Below, piece by piece: positions 53,801-64,000 of a DNA stretch of 64,000 nt. Origin of the DNA: Bolinopsis microptera (taxonomy: Eukaryota; Ctenophora; Tentaculata; Lobata; Bolinopsidae). The number at the start of each line of letters is the position of its first letter. Within the stretch, counting starts at the first letter, position 1. The notes below the pieces were generated by a model, which saw only the letters and a list, made by a program, of their open reading frames with translations, made no database searches and was not told the origin of the DNA. The DNA lies in the NCBI RefSeq assembly GCF_026151205.1, contig NC_087077.1:2728001-2792000 (forward strand), in the 5' to 3' direction. The position numbers and the translations under genes were made by a program.

Positions 53801-56800
53801 ATCTTTTCAAGATGAAATTGCATTTCATTGCATCTAATCTAAATTTACAGCAACTAAACTTAGCAGTAATCAAACTTCACGGAGATTATTTCATTGTATC
53901 GGATAAAAAAACACTATAAAATCACAAACTTCGTTCTTTGAAGTCTGAACATGCTTTCGAAAATTTGTGGACTTCATGACAGATAATACCGTAACATAAA
54001 TGTGACGTGTAATAATCATCAATGTAACATAACCTATACTGACTAAATTAATTATAAGCTGACCTCAGGTATGAGCTTTTGTCCCACAATACTGAGAGCC
54101 TCAAATATGCTGTAATCGTAGACTGACGTCAACTGAGTTTTAAGATTGATGGATATCCCCGCTTCTGACAATTCGTCGTTAACTCTGAAGTTTATGTCCT
54201 TTAGAGCTTCCGCTCGCTGATCATCTGAGAGACCATCCACTTTGTGGATAAACACAAACACCTGCAAATAAATTGCCTTATGGGACAAAATTTTCGACAA
54301 ATCGAGTTGAATAACTTGCGGATAGTGAGGCCATCAAATCAGCGAACACATATGTCGCGCTGCTGAAGAAGAAAAATAAACATCTCAAGTCAATCAGATA
54401 CGTGTGATCTGCATTATTACTCGTGAACACACATTTGGGGTGATGACGAGCTTAGCTCAGGGGAGATTTGGTGGTCAGTTAAACAGATTACATCCCTTCT
54501 GATAGATATGGGACATGGGTTGCTTAGCTCAGGAACTTTTATCATAAAGGATGGCTCTCGTATTGTATGAGGGGGTTTGGAATAACTTGTGTAATTTTAG
54601 TTATTAGTCAATAGTCATATGGTTATTATTACGTACAATATAATATATGATATTACAAAAATAAACTATAATATATAGTTTATATATTATATATATTATA
54701 GTTTATTTTTGTAATATCATATATTATATTGTACGTAATAATAACCATATGACTATAAATTGAGCACAGACTAGCGGCAACTAATATTAATGGATAAGCC
54801 ACACATCCTAAATTCCAGGTCCATATTTATACTGCCACATTCCCACTATCACTATTTTCCTATCAGCACAAAGCGTAATTGATTTTAACTATCACAACAC
54901 TACATATTCAAACTTATGGCATATCAATATCTACGATATCCTAACTCAGTCCCAAACAAACTAAGCGCGAGTCTTAAAAGTTGCTGGAAGCACAGTGGGC
55001 TTTATCTTTTGTTTAAATCAATAAATCGCCCTTTTCATTTTTTTATTTATCAATTGCATGCAATTATTCTGTTTAAGATTTTATCTATATATGTTATATA
55101 TTTAAAATTATGTAATAAAGTTATTATATTCGTAAACGTTGACTGGCTAATAAACCAGTCCCCAAACAACAACAAAAAGAATTATCGAGGATAATATGCG
55201 ATGAAATAGTGAATATATGCATTCTTCAGAGTGAGCTGCAATATAGTATTCGTCCAAACTTTATTTTTAGATTTTGCACAGTTACTTAATTTGTAATTTT
55301 ACTCCCTCCCAGCCGAATGTCAATTCCACAAGTTGCAGGAGGGTCTGTTGCTTTATGGCAGAGCTTAGACGTAGCATCCTGGGTAGTGGGTGTCTTCCAT
55401 GAACAGTTTATGGTGTATTAAAAATGACTTAAGTACAAATTTATGTACACCTCTTCGTTTGTCATCCACGAGCTGAGTCTTAAGTACAAATTTGTATTTA
55501 AGTTGCATGATTTAAGTTCACACTTAAATAAGTGTGACTTTGGGAGTCGAACTTAACGTGCACTTGGGTGCAACTGTCGTTTTGAGAACCTGACATGGCG
55601 AATCAGATCACGTCACAGGCGCAACTATCGGTAGGCCTTTCGAATACACTTGTCCTCAAAAACAGGAGCATTACGTTGAATCAGGTGATTGGGTTGGCAC
55701 TAGATCCCCACTATGGGAATCGTGCAGAAAGCCCAATTACGGTATCCAAGCACCATGTCACATGATTAACGATTAGGTAATCATTGATTACCCAATCAAT
55801 TTTGCTAACGAGATAAACAAATTGCTTGATAACTTCGGAATTTTCAATCCGTTTCGCAGTTGAGTGTTTCGTCTAAAATTTAGGGTGGCACCAAGAAAAG
55901 TATTGGTGTATGTCCCCTTAATGTCAAGTCAATTGTAACAATTATATTAATTACAAAGCAAATCTTGCATTCCACGCACGTTTTGTGCCTGGTCTCAAGA
56001 GACAAGAATGCATGTACCAGGTGGCTCACAGTCATCAAAAGTTTCACTTATAATCGTATTAACTGGCCATTATTGTATTTTGAATGAGATTATCTCATCC
56101 AAATCTCAGTAAAAATAGAGATTCTCGTTCTTTTGACAATTAAATAAGAAACTCACTCCGCGTCTGCTCTAACATTAATGAGTCCCAACTAATAATACAA
56201 TTATAATAAATGCATAAATAGTAATAAAAAAACTTTAGATAGCGAAGGAAGAAGGAGGCCTGACCTTTTTAAATGAACAATATTAGGTGGGCGGCAAAAA
56301 ATAGCGATGGGGCGGCATGTTTCGACGCTGGTACAGATCAGGATATTTTGGATGCAGACAAGAATCAAGAATGACGATCGCGATCGGTAAATCAACTTTA
56401 AACGAGATTTAACAGAATTTCTAAATGAGCCAAAGCCCCAAAATTGTTGATAGCACACCGATATGTCCGGACCGTTGGTCACTTCACAACACGACGGGGA
56501 AACCGGATATCCAGCATAATGCCGTTATTAGCGTAGTGTCGCGTCGCTCGGCCGGGTAATTTAAGCAAGTACGTGCGTGATGCGCGCTGCGCTTATAATT
56601 ATAATTGAAGCGCGGGAACATTAACATCCTTAACATCGCGTTCTCCAACAAAATATAAAGTAGACCCTTTCGAAGTATGTGCCGGAATTGACCTACGATC
56701 AAAACATTCACGTTAGCATGTGACTCTTTTCAATCTACACCACGGACCACCTAGAACTATAACATTATAACAGTACGGAGTTTTTTATAAAACGCTGTGC

Positions 56801-58718
56801 ATACTTTATCGGCCCACAACTTCAAGTCATGTGGTTATTTTATCGCAAAATTTGCTGGGTATCTTGGAGATAAATAGAAGATTGTTGGTACAAAGTCTGA
56901 AGTCTCTACTCTCAAATCTGTTACATCAGATTAACCGAGTTTTACAAAAATCGAACTGTGGAATATTTTCGGACCATGGTATCTGTCACGTGATGAGGCG
57001 ACCATAACACAGTTTCAGGAAACTTTAGTCATGGACCGGCAAAGTGTGCAAACCTTTTTACGTAGATTAAAACACCGTACCTCAATATTTTCAAGCATTC
57101 CCTTGTTATCCAGACCAACGAGTGTGTTAACTATCTTATCTAATGCCTCCTGAAATATAACATTTTGTAAAACGTCTACTTTAACTTAAAAGCTGTAATC
57201 AGTATCTAAAATTAAGTAAAAATAATATTTCACGCATAATTAACACCAACACTATCTAAATGATACAAAATAAACGGGTTAATATCAAACTAGAAGTACC
57301 TTATATTCTTCCAAAACATCGATAACAAAAATAAGAGCACATTTTCCATCAAAAATATGTGAGTAGTCTATTGCCGAGTCCTCCAATGCGTCTGCCTGAA
57401 AAATGGTTGGTAAAACAGAATGGGGATGAGAGCTTACTTTAGGTGAACATTTCGTTGATTCTGATAAAATCTTCAGGTTTTGTACGTAACAGTTCATAAT
57501 TTGTATCTAGATGAGCTGCCAGGTTTGCAGTAACTTTCATAAAAGTATGAAATGGATTTTTGCTACTTTGCACGAGTTTTTATTTAGGTATGTGTAGAAT
57601 TAAAGCAGAATGCTTCATAAATCTCGCGGCACAGGAGATGGTTGGGGTTGTGCCCACCTATGCTACAATGAAAGCTGTACCGAGAGGGCCGTGGTCGAAA
57701 CGCAATTAGTCAGGGAAATAGGATCCCTGCGGTCGACAAAATTATCATTATCAGTATGTATTATAATGTACGTTATTACACAGAATCAGGATATTGATTT
57801 CGAAAGAGTTTTAAGACAAATTTTCAATCGTGGTAAAAAAGCCTTTTTCTATGAAAAAACATCTATCTAAAATTGCTGATAAGAGATATATTGTAACAGT
57901 ATTAATACATAATTCTAAGAATTATGAGAATGACACAAGATATGATTATACATATAAATATGTACTGAAATGTTAACATTATTTTGATACCTACTTGCCC
58001 AGGAAAATCGTAGATAACATAGTCTATAAAACAGTTCTTAGAAACGTCCTCGTGCTCCAACTGGAATGTTAGAATGTGGTTAAAATCAACAGCACAACAA
58101 TATCAACTAGAGCTGCAATGTGTGATAAAAAAGCAAGTCAAACCAGTTTGATAAAATCAAGAAAGTGAACTCTACCTTGGTGGTGCTTTCCAGAAATATC
58201 GTCTCATTTGCACTCATCTTATGAAACACCACCTTCCTGATACTGGTTTTGCCACTTCTTCGCAGACCAAAAAGTAATATTTTCGGTTTGACATCATTAA
58301 TGTCTTCTTCTACTTCGGGATCATCCAGTGGAGGAGGGTTTATGGCTTGTGTTATTGGTCTCTGAAATGTTCATTGATCTAATGAATTTTGGAATGTGTG
58401 GTGATGGGGAAATGATTTGAATGGTTTTTTGAGGGTTCTGAGATTCTTCATGGTGATAAAACTTGTATTGTGTAACTAAGATCCTTTAATCATTATTTAT
58501 TTGAGACATTGCATTATTACTTGAAATCTCGCATTCTTCTACACTGTATATTATGTTTTAGAGATAAGACCTCATTTAATTAGGCCGAATGTGAAAGTCT
58601 GATATTTACAGCTCTATAATTACAAGTTGATCACAAAAATTTTTAAAATTACGAGTTTAATTTTACATACTTGACTGTAGGAGTTAGGAATTTGGTCATC
58701 ATCATCATCAACATACAT
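50878..58718 (-). CDS. RRAGC: RagC/D-type GTPase (Rag/Gtr2 family), 10 exons, 358 aa
   Basis: Exons: 58718-58671, 58361-58176, 58060-57995, 57395-57300, 57149-57081, 54261-54064, 53604-53479, 52838-52713, 52491-52395, 50942-50878. All GT-AG and in frame; the first eight junctions are phase 0. RagC/D pairs with RagA/B on the lysosome to recruit TORC1 when amino acids are present. Motifs: G1 [13 protein letters not shown] followed by [19 protein letters not shown]3 YDFPGQ, G4 [11 protein letters not shown], then [14 protein letters not shown] and the roadblock-like C-terminal domain ([43 protein letters not shown]). Human RagC/D are near 400 residues; here the N- and C-terminal tails are short. 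Translation starts 2 nt after an acceptor-like CTCTAG, so a 5' UTR exon probably exists. Intron 9 contains a large minisatellite and a palindromic MITE. The symbol names the family, since C and D are not separated here. Confidence 0.93.
51064..51316. mobile_element. Palindromic MITE, 253 bp, in RagC/D intron 9
   Basis: Ends TTGGTAGATCA and TGATCTACCAA form a perfect 11-bp inverted repeat. The interior is a series of GGCTATAAGCCGGCTTATAGCC palindromes and variants. No target duplication is recognised. It ends 32 bp before the 46-bp minisatellite. Confidence 0.7.
51349..52406. repeat. Minisatellite, 23 x 46 bp, overlapping the exon 9 splice donor of RagC/D
   Basis: 1058 bp is exactly 23 units of GTAACAAAACTACAAGGTAT + CTAAATAATCTAACCTATAT + TGTATT (plus strand), with a few substitutions per unit. 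On the coding strand each unit is AATACAATATAG followed by GTTAGATT and 26 more bases. The first 12 bases equal the end of exon 9 and GTTAG is its donor, so the array contains 23 donor sites, the first of which is the real one at 52395/52394. Confidence 0.95.
53079..53092. repeat. GTTTC microsatellite in RagC/D intron 7
   Basis: A short run of TTTCG/GTTTCGTTTC units beginning near 53064. Minor feature. Confidence 0.5.
53118..53187. repeat. Hairpin, about 70 nt, in RagC/D intron 7
   Basis: GATAGGTGGGGACGAAGTGAGAGTCT pairs with AGACTCTCACTTCCCCAACTATC, allowing a 3-nt bulge and one mismatch. Possibly the remains of a very short inverted-repeat transposon. Confidence 0.65.
53658..53693. repeat. 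36-bp repeated motif
   Basis: GGATAG ... TTAGACTTGGGCGTTGTTTTTA ... CTATCC in intron 6; nearly the same sequence occurs at 43240-43280. The short inverted ends GGATAG/CTATCC may be chance. Confidence 0.45.
54611..54756. mobile_element. Long palindrome, 146 bp, in RagC/D intron 5
   Basis: The left arm starting ATAGTCATATGGTTATTATT is mirrored by the right arm ending AATAATAACCATATGACTAT, with arms of about 66 nt and a short AT-rich centre. TA dinucleotides at both ends could be a Tc1/mariner-type target duplication. No coding sequence. Such perfect arms suggest a recent insertion or duplication. Confidence 0.75.
55010..55180 (+). mobile_element. LINE 3' end fragment with conserved hairpin
   Basis: GTAAACGTT followed by hairpin GACTGGCTAATAAACCAGTC (55141-55160) and a CCCCAAACAACAACAAAAAG tail. 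The LINE derivative at 43050-43098 ends the same way (GTAAACATT, hairpin, A-rich repeats). The left boundary is uncertain. Confidence 0.55.
55200..57080. other. Rest of RagC/D intron 5, no gene seen
   Basis: The intron between exons 57149-57081 and 54261-54064 is 2.8 kb. This part includes GC-richer stretches (about 56500-56600) but no reading frame with family resemblance. Nothing more is supported. Confidence 0.45.
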
Positions 58719-60093
58719 TCCTAGAGAAAAATCCTTTCGATAAATATATCGTACAATAATAATGAATAATCTGCAATTAATTTTTTAATGCATTATTTGC
58801 AATAAACTATCATTTAGTATTCAGAATATATTCTATAAATATGCATTGATCATGGCTAAACATTATTGGTCGTTTTGAAAGTGTCATGATACAAGAATTC
58901 ATGGCGGTCAGTTTTTATCGAATCAAAAAATATCCATCGCAAGTCACAACCGAAGATACAACCGATTAAGATGTAGCTCGCACTGAACACAACGTAATAA
59001 CAACAAAAACGATCAAAATTCCATTCCAACAATCTTTGCAGGTGCACGTTCAACAACTCTCGTTACTATGGTTACTATGCAACTTCTATTTGTTTACCTA
59101 ATTTGCACGTGGGCGGTCGTACATACAGACAGACAGACTAGAATAATTCTTTGAATTATAATAATGATTAGAAAGCTCGTGTTAAAAGGGAGGAAGCTAG
59201 TAGTATTCTTTAAAATAAATCACATACAGAAATATTCATCCCAACCGAAGATACAGCCGATTTAAATGTAAACAATTTAAACACAACATAATTACCACAA
59301 AATTGGGTTGCAGAGTTCTCCTGATTCCTCAGTTTTTTAATGTGGTTTTTGTTCTTGTTCAGTTCTGTCCATATTTTCTTCCTCAAATTATTTGTTACGA
59401 CTTCCGCGACTCATGCTGGTTCAGAAAGGAAAACCAAAGTGTTTTAATCATGTGATGCAGGCACGTGAAATATCGTAGGGGAGCGGACGATAATAAGATA
59501 AATAATTTAAATAGTTCAGAAAAATATAAATATTGTATTGTATCAGATGTATATCAGGTGTATATCAGTATCTATATCCTAAGCATTAAATAGCCATTCC
59601 CCATGTAGCAATGGTTAACACGTCATTTACACGGGTTTACACTTCCTGTGATAATGGTAATTAGGCGTCCTAAAAATGGTTTAAATCCAATATCCATTTG
59701 TTGAGCACGTTTATGTTAATGTTAAGTTGAAATAAGTAGCCCTTTTTTTGGGAAGCCCTGGATGATGCTTTCACCCCTTCAGGAAAGCACGTTCCCAATT
59801 TTTTTGATAATTGCACTCTTCATGCGGTTTGAAAAGTAACTAGTTTCCTGTTAATGTTCGACCTTAACTATTTTACTGTTTACATTTGCCTCAACAAAGC
59901 GCGTATCTTTAGATAAAGTGAAAAGTTTTAGTTAAGAAAACATACGGGCAACCTTACTGTTATCGTTCAACATAAGCATTTCAATTTATTCGTTCGCTTA
60001 TTTTAAAATCAGTTTCTTCGAGTATAGTTGTAGCTTTGCATTGAATGGAGACTTAATTTAAGTTGTAATAATTTCAACTTTTCAATTTTTCAG
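58719..60093. other. Spacer between RagC/D and sulfotransferase, with dispersed repeat
   Basis: It holds the head-to-head promoter regions of RagC/D (minus) and the sulfotransferase (plus). The stretch 58890-59185 is a repeat seen again at 60797-61090, with a shorter related piece at about 59220-59310. Confidence 0.55.
58890..59185 (+). repeat. Dispersed repeat Y, copy 1
   Basis: CAGTTTTTATCGAATCAAAAAATAT, CACAACCGAAGATACAACCGATTAAG, CGCACTGAACACAACGTAATAACAACAAAAAC and TTTGCACGTGGGCGGTCGTACATACAG blocks. High identity with copy 2 at 60797; the last part recurs at 63395-63440. Confidence 0.75.
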
Positions 60094-60653
60094 ACCAGAG
60101 CTGAGTCCAGAACTAGTTGTCCATGGCAGAAGTTCGTGAACATAACCGAAAGAGAGAAAAACTGTTCAAAATTCTCCCTTTTTGGACTCTTGTCTCTGTT
60201 ATTTTTATCCTCTTCTTGAAACCAAACTTTGGGTCTGTTATTTCAAGTGAATATTCAAAAGGCAATGTTACCAATGATTCATCTCACTCCACCTTCTCAC
60301 CAGTGGATCGAATAGCAAATAAACCGGACTATGGCAATGTTAAACTATAAAGCTGTTAGTCCACCCAACAAATGGAAATGCAGGAAACCAAGACATACTT
60401 ACTATTTTCCTAAAATCAAGACCATATTCACAGGCATCCCCAAATCCGGGTCTTCAAACTGGAAAGAGTTCCTAATGAGAGCGGAAGGTACCTTAAACAT
60501 GAGTTTAGGACCAAGTCAAGTCAATACCATTCACAAGTTGTATTCCGATGAGTTCCGGTTAGACGCTCATTCAAATGCTGCTGAAGTTAAGAAGGCAGTT
60601 ACAAGAGGTGAAAATATTTTCAGTTTTGCAGTGGTTCGCAACCCCTGGACCAG
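60094..60653 (+). pseudogene. Carbohydrate sulfotransferase 5' coding exon, copy 1 (2-bp frameshift)
   Basis: The exon begins after TTTTTCAG, has ATG at 60123 and a donor AG/GTTAGT at 60653. It encodes MAEVREHNRKREKLFKI, a type II signal anchor (PFWTLVSVIFILFL), then a lumenal stem. The 5'-phosphosulfate-binding loop TGIPKSGSSNWKEFL and the 3'-phosphate-binding FAVVRNPWTRLVSGY place it in the Golgi sulfotransferase family of the HNK-1/dermatan/chondroitin type, which moves sulfate from PAPS to sugar chains. Compared with copy 2, two bases (CT) are missing at about 60277. The anchor-and-stem frame therefore ends at a TAA near 60348, and the catalytic frame lies in +1/-2 relation. No downstream catalytic exons were found before copy 2. 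It may be a pseudogene, or the indel may be a sequencing error. Confidence 0.75.
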
Positions 60654-60796
60654 GTTAGTCTCCGGGTACAGTTTGATTTGGTTGGTCTTAATACTCTATA
60701 GCTTCTATTAAGTCATTCCTAAAATCGGAAATTTGATTTTCTTTGCGAGTTCTTTACTTAGAACTGGGATGAAGCTGCTAGTTTTTTATTTCTTTG

Positions 60797-61090
60797 GCAG
60801 TCAGTTTTTATCGAATCAAAAAATATACATTTATACATCACAACCGAAGATACAACCGATTAAGCTGTAGCTCGCACTGAACACAACGTAATAACAACAA
60901 AAACCATCAAAATGCTATTCCAAAAATCTTTGCACGTGCACGTTCAACAACCCTCGGCCTCGTCACTTACTATGCAACTTCCTATTTCTCATCAAATTTG
61001 CACGTGGGCGGTCGTACATACAGAGTACAGAAAAAATAATTCTTTGAATTATAATATAGACTAGAAAGCCCGTGGTCACACGGAGGAAGC
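60797..61090 (+). repeat. Dispersed repeat Y, copy 2
   Basis: Same block order as 58890-59185, ending GAAAGCCCGTGGTCACACGGAGGAAG. It lies 140 bp after the copy 1 sulfotransferase exon. Confidence 0.75.
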
Positions 61091-61099
61091 TAATTAGGG

Positions 61100-61205
61100 T
61101 TGCCATTATCGCGATGGGTACAATTTCTTTTATCGCGATAATCGATAACTTTTTCAAAATTATCGCGATAATATCGGTTATCGGCGATAAATTTGGCAAG
61201 ATAAT
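61100..61205. mobile_element. Fragment with TATCGCGATA inverted repeats
   Basis: AGGGTTGCCATTATCGCGAT at the left and GGCGATAAATTTGGCAA at the right, with several TTATCGCGATAATCGATAA palindromes between. It looks like a short hAT-type terminal remnant; no target duplication was recognised. Confidence 0.45.
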
Positions 61206-61794
61206 AAAAGTAATATTTGTCTGCACTCTGCATACTTGAATTATGCTCCTATGCTATGTAACCTTGTTACATCAGTCATCATCATTATATAGTTACAATA
61301 TCATTAATTTAATTTAATTTTCAAAAATGCAGAAACATTGAATCATGACAAATCCTTAAAGGATGACGTAAATGAGTTTTTAACTTTTGGCAAAGATTTT
61401 GTGGTGCATGTTACGTTAACTTAGGCCTCGAATACTCTAATATGATTAAAGAACGGAATTTCTAGCTTCCACATAAATGGAGATATCAGTTATCACGCAC
61501 GTCGCACACTAAATTTCTCGCTGCACACAGAACGTTCCTAGTTTGGAATGTAGTTCCCTCTCAGTACAGTGTTTATGTGATGTTTGCCTTCTTTTTTCCG
61601 TTCGTTAGAAGGCTCGATATTTCATTTTTGAAACGTTTGGATCGTTAAATTATTATTGAACATAATTGTACGAGAAAGTTTTACATCGGTATTTGACATA
61701 GAACAGACTTTAAAACCATAAAACATCCATTAAAACGCTCTAAATTCGCGAGTAAATTGCTCCCGGTAAGAAGTCATTGTATTTTCCGGCTGGG
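61206..61794. other. Spacer, no gene seen
   Basis: AT-rich with no supported feature. Confidence 0.4.
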
Positions 61795-62390
61795 GATGGA
61801 GGAGGACTCAGGAGGAGGACTCGGGAGGACTCAGGAGGACTCGGACTGATGAGGAGGAGGACTAATGAGGAGGAAGATGAGGAGGAGGAGGAGGTCTGAG
61901 TAGGAGCTGAAGAGGAGGATGAGTACCGGAGAGGAGGAAGGCTGATGATGAGGAGGAGGAGGAGGAGGAGGAGGAGGAGGAGGAGGAGGAGGAGGAGGAG
62001 GAGGAGGAGGAGGACTGCTGAGGTGCTGAGGAGGAGGATAAGGAGGACTGAGGACTGCTGAGGAGGAGGAGGACTGGTGAGGAGGAGGAGGAGGAGGAGG
62101 AGGATGAGGAGGACTGAGGACTGCTGAGGAGGAGGAGGACTGAGGAGAAGGAGGACTTAGGAGAAGGAGGACTTAGGAGAAGGAGGAGGAGGAGGACTGA
62201 GGAGAAGGAGGACTGCTGAGGAGGAGGAGGAAGAGGACTGAGGAGGAGGATAAGAAGAAGGGGGAGGAGGGGGAGGAAGAAGAGGGGGAGGAGGATAAGG
62301 AGGAGGGGGAGGAGGAGTGGGAGGAGGAGGAGGGGGAGGAGGGAGAAGAGGAGGATGGAAAGGAGGAGGAGAAGGAAGAGGATTGAGGAA
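61795..62390. repeat. GGA-rich microsatellite, about 600 bp
   Basis: (GGA)n interspersed with CTGA, CTGCTGA and AAGAAG variants. It gives serine/leucine/proline-rich artefactual frames on the minus strand. Confidence 0.95.
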
Positions 62391-62400
62391 GCATCTAAAT

Positions 62401-62714
62401 TAGACCGGTTCATTTTAGCAAAAGTTGTTCAAATAATTAGAAATTGAAAATATGTTTAAACAAAATGCCATCATCACATTTATATTAGAGTAGAAAGTCT
62501 CAAAGCACAGAAATGACGCTATCATGTTAAAAAATGCGATTTTCCCTATTTTACCTGTATAAGAAACGCTATAAAAATGGGCGTGGCCCATGAAGACATT
62601 ATCCGAAACACTAGAGTCAAAAAAATTTTTTTGGTTGTTCCTGACCCTATAGAGCAACTAATAAGATAGGGTTTCTAATTATTTGAACAACTTTTGCTAA
62701 AATGAACCGGTCTA
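62401..62714. mobile_element. MITE, 314 bp, with 49-bp perfect terminal inverted repeats
   Basis: Ends TAGACCGGTTCATTTTAGCA... and ...TGCTAAAATGAACCGGTCTA. The perfectly matching arms extend to AATAATTAGAAA. Flanked by the 8-bp duplication ATCTAAAT (62393-62400 and 62715-62722). No transposase. It is inserted right at the edge of the GGA microsatellite. Confidence 0.9.
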
Positions 62715-62722
62715 ATCTAAAT

Positions 62723-63374
62723 GTTATTCTCATAACATTTGTTGTCCTTTTTTGTCCGCCCTACTTTATGTCCGTTTTGAAAATATAGGGTACCGAACGG
62801 ACAAAAACGGACACAAAACATGGTCCGGAAGCCGAAGCAAACCGTATAAAAATCGGACGATCACGTCTGCTAAATACTTAAATAGTGTGTTTACACAGTA
62901 CTGAGAGGGCAGTTCTGAGCATAGGAACGTTCTACGTAACGCATCACTTTCTTAATTTAGCTGTAGCGTGGCGTAGGAAGTAGATAGAGATTCCGAACTT
63001 TCACAGAGCAATTACATATTATGACATAGCGCAATACAAGCATGCCCCAGATACACAGTACAAGGTAGCATTACGTCATCCTTTAATAAAATTAATATCG
63101 GTAAATTCGAACTTCAAAGATAAAAATAGAAAACTTTGATAGCATTATCGTGTGCTTTATTGCTTAATGCTTTGTTATAGAATCAATTGCAATATTGGCA
63201 TTGCCCTTTAATAACAAGCCCCTATTTCATCGAGTAGAACGTTACCAGCGATACGAAGTTGAGACCGTTCTTTCTCTCGACATATCGTGTACGTAGCCTA
63301 TCAAGAAGGGTTCGAGAAAGTGGCGAGTCTATGTCTTGACTCTTCCAGCTTGCTATCAATAAACTGAATATTCA
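62723..63374. other. Spacer, no gene seen
   Basis: No coding or repeat feature could be supported, apart from short GTCC/GGAC-rich sequence near 62745-62830. Confidence 0.4.
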
Positions 63375-63445
63375 CTTCTGCTTAAGCAGAAATAATTCTC
63401 TGAATTATAAGTAAGATGACTAGAAAACCCGTGGTCACTTGAAGG
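63375..63445 (+). repeat. Dispersed repeat Y, partial copy 3
   Basis: GCAGAAATAATTCTCTGAATTATAA and GACTAGAAAACCCGTGGTCAC match the ends of copies 1 and 2. The main body is missing. Confidence 0.6.
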
Positions 63446-63759
63446 ACTCTAAATGCTTAGAGGTAGTACCTGCAAGTGTATTCATTAAGCATTTAGAGTC
63501 CCGTAAAACTGCAGTTACAAGTTTGCTAGAGTATTTTGTATTTTTAGTAATTACGATCGATATCGGATACATAGTTACAAAATGTAAATCTCCAACTTTT
63601 TGCACAATGAACTGGAATGTTTTTTTTAAGTGGTATAAAAATGAAATAAACGATTTAATTTTTAGGAAAGTAAAATTAATTCCCTTGGTTTCTTAGTCAG
63701 TTTCAAAGTATGTAACGTCGATACCAAAGAGTCAGAACGAAGTCCAGAACTAGTTGTCC

Positions 63760-64000
63760 ATGGCAGAAGTTCGTGAACATAACCGAAAGAGAGAAAAACT
63801 GTTCAAAATTCTCCTTTTTTGGACTCTTGTCTATGTTATTTTTATTCTCTTCTTGAAACCAAACTTTGGGTCTGTTATTTCAATTGAATATTCAAAAGGC
63901 AATGTTACCAATGATCTTCATCTCACTCCACCTTCTCACCAGTGGATCGAACAGCAAATAAACCGGACTATGGCAATGTTAAACTATAAGGCTCTTAGTC
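63760..64000 (+). CDS. Carbohydrate sulfotransferase 5' coding exon, copy 2 (cut by window end)
   Basis: ATG at 63760-63762; 80 codons are visible and the frame continues past the window. It is nearly identical to copy 1 at 60123 from AGTCCAGAACTAGTTGTCC onward. It retains the two bases missing in copy 1, so anchor (LLFWTLVYVIFILFL) and stem (NVTNDLHLTPPSHQWIEQQ) run in one frame into MAMLNYKALS, the start of the catalytic part. I infer a Golgi type II membrane sulfotransferase, as in copy 1. The catalytic motifs lie beyond the window, so their integrity is not known. The leader upstream of AGTCC differs from copy 1, and no acceptor is evident there. Confidence 0.72.
   Translation, partial: MAEVREHNRKREKLFKILLFWTLVYVIFILFLKPNFGSVISIEYSKGNVTNDLHLTPPSHQWIEQQINRTMAMLNYKALS

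Noticed and set aside
56201-56711. Two minus-strand frames of 75-93 codons in RagC/D intron 5
   Set aside because: No recognised motif; they do not add sensible sequence between RagC/D exons, which already join in frame without them.
57610-57870. Plus-strand frame of 86 codons
   Set aside because: Lies inside a RagC/D intron on the other strand; no family resemblance or splice support.
61862-62413. Serine/leucine/proline-rich frames on the minus strand
   Set aside because: Translation of a GGA-rich microsatellite; no start context or family resemblance.

Overview
The window is animal (metazoan) nuclear DNA. It has spliced genes with GT-AG introns of a few hundred bases, rhodopsin-type GPCRs, a Rag GTPase, an ALDH3-type aldehyde dehydrogenase and a carbohydrate sulfotransferase. 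It also has LINEs, many small inverted-repeat transposons and AT-rich spacers. Telomere-like TTAGGG tracts occur inside a transposon. The species cannot be named from the sequence; the mix would fit a non-vertebrate animal. Most genes lie on the minus strand.

Layout. 1-6.2 kb: two tandemly duplicated GPCR genes with matching upstream DNA, separated by a composite inverted-repeat element. 7-10.8 kb: a BTB/POZ gene and, upstream, a decayed piece of a paralog. 12.4-20 kb: nested DNA transposons, a LINE 3' fragment and a long LINE with an open 1224-codon ORF2. 20.4-26.3 kb: two members (A and B) of an unrecognised gene family. A is interrupted by a palindromic MITE and B has lost its 5' end to a transposon that itself holds a LINE. 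31.3-33.5 kb: traces of a coiled-coil gene. 34.5-36.9 kb: a third LINE. 37.8-39.3 kb: a three-exon GPCR. 41.8-43.1 kb: a LINE derivative with ORF1 but no ORF2. 44.3-49.9 kb: a complete ALDH3-type gene. 50.9-58.7 kb: a complete RagC/D-type GTPase gene. 60.1 kb to the end: two copies of a sulfotransferase 5' coding exon, the first frameshifted, the second cut by the window end.

The strongest observations are as follows. (1) The ALDH3 gene has two tandem, homologous exons of exactly 112 bp, both encoding the WNYP active-site segment; they can only be used one at a time without breaking frame, and intronic inverted repeats lie beside them. (2) The RagC/D gene has a 23 x 46-bp minisatellite whose unit copies the end of exon 9 plus its 5' splice site. 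(3) Several transposon insertions can be proven inside the window because the paralogous locus keeps the empty site. (4) There is a family of ultra-short (about 76-86 bp) repeated insertions with target duplications.

Exon coordinates were worked out by hand from splice consensus, reading phase and family resemblance. No alignment, RNA data or database search was available.
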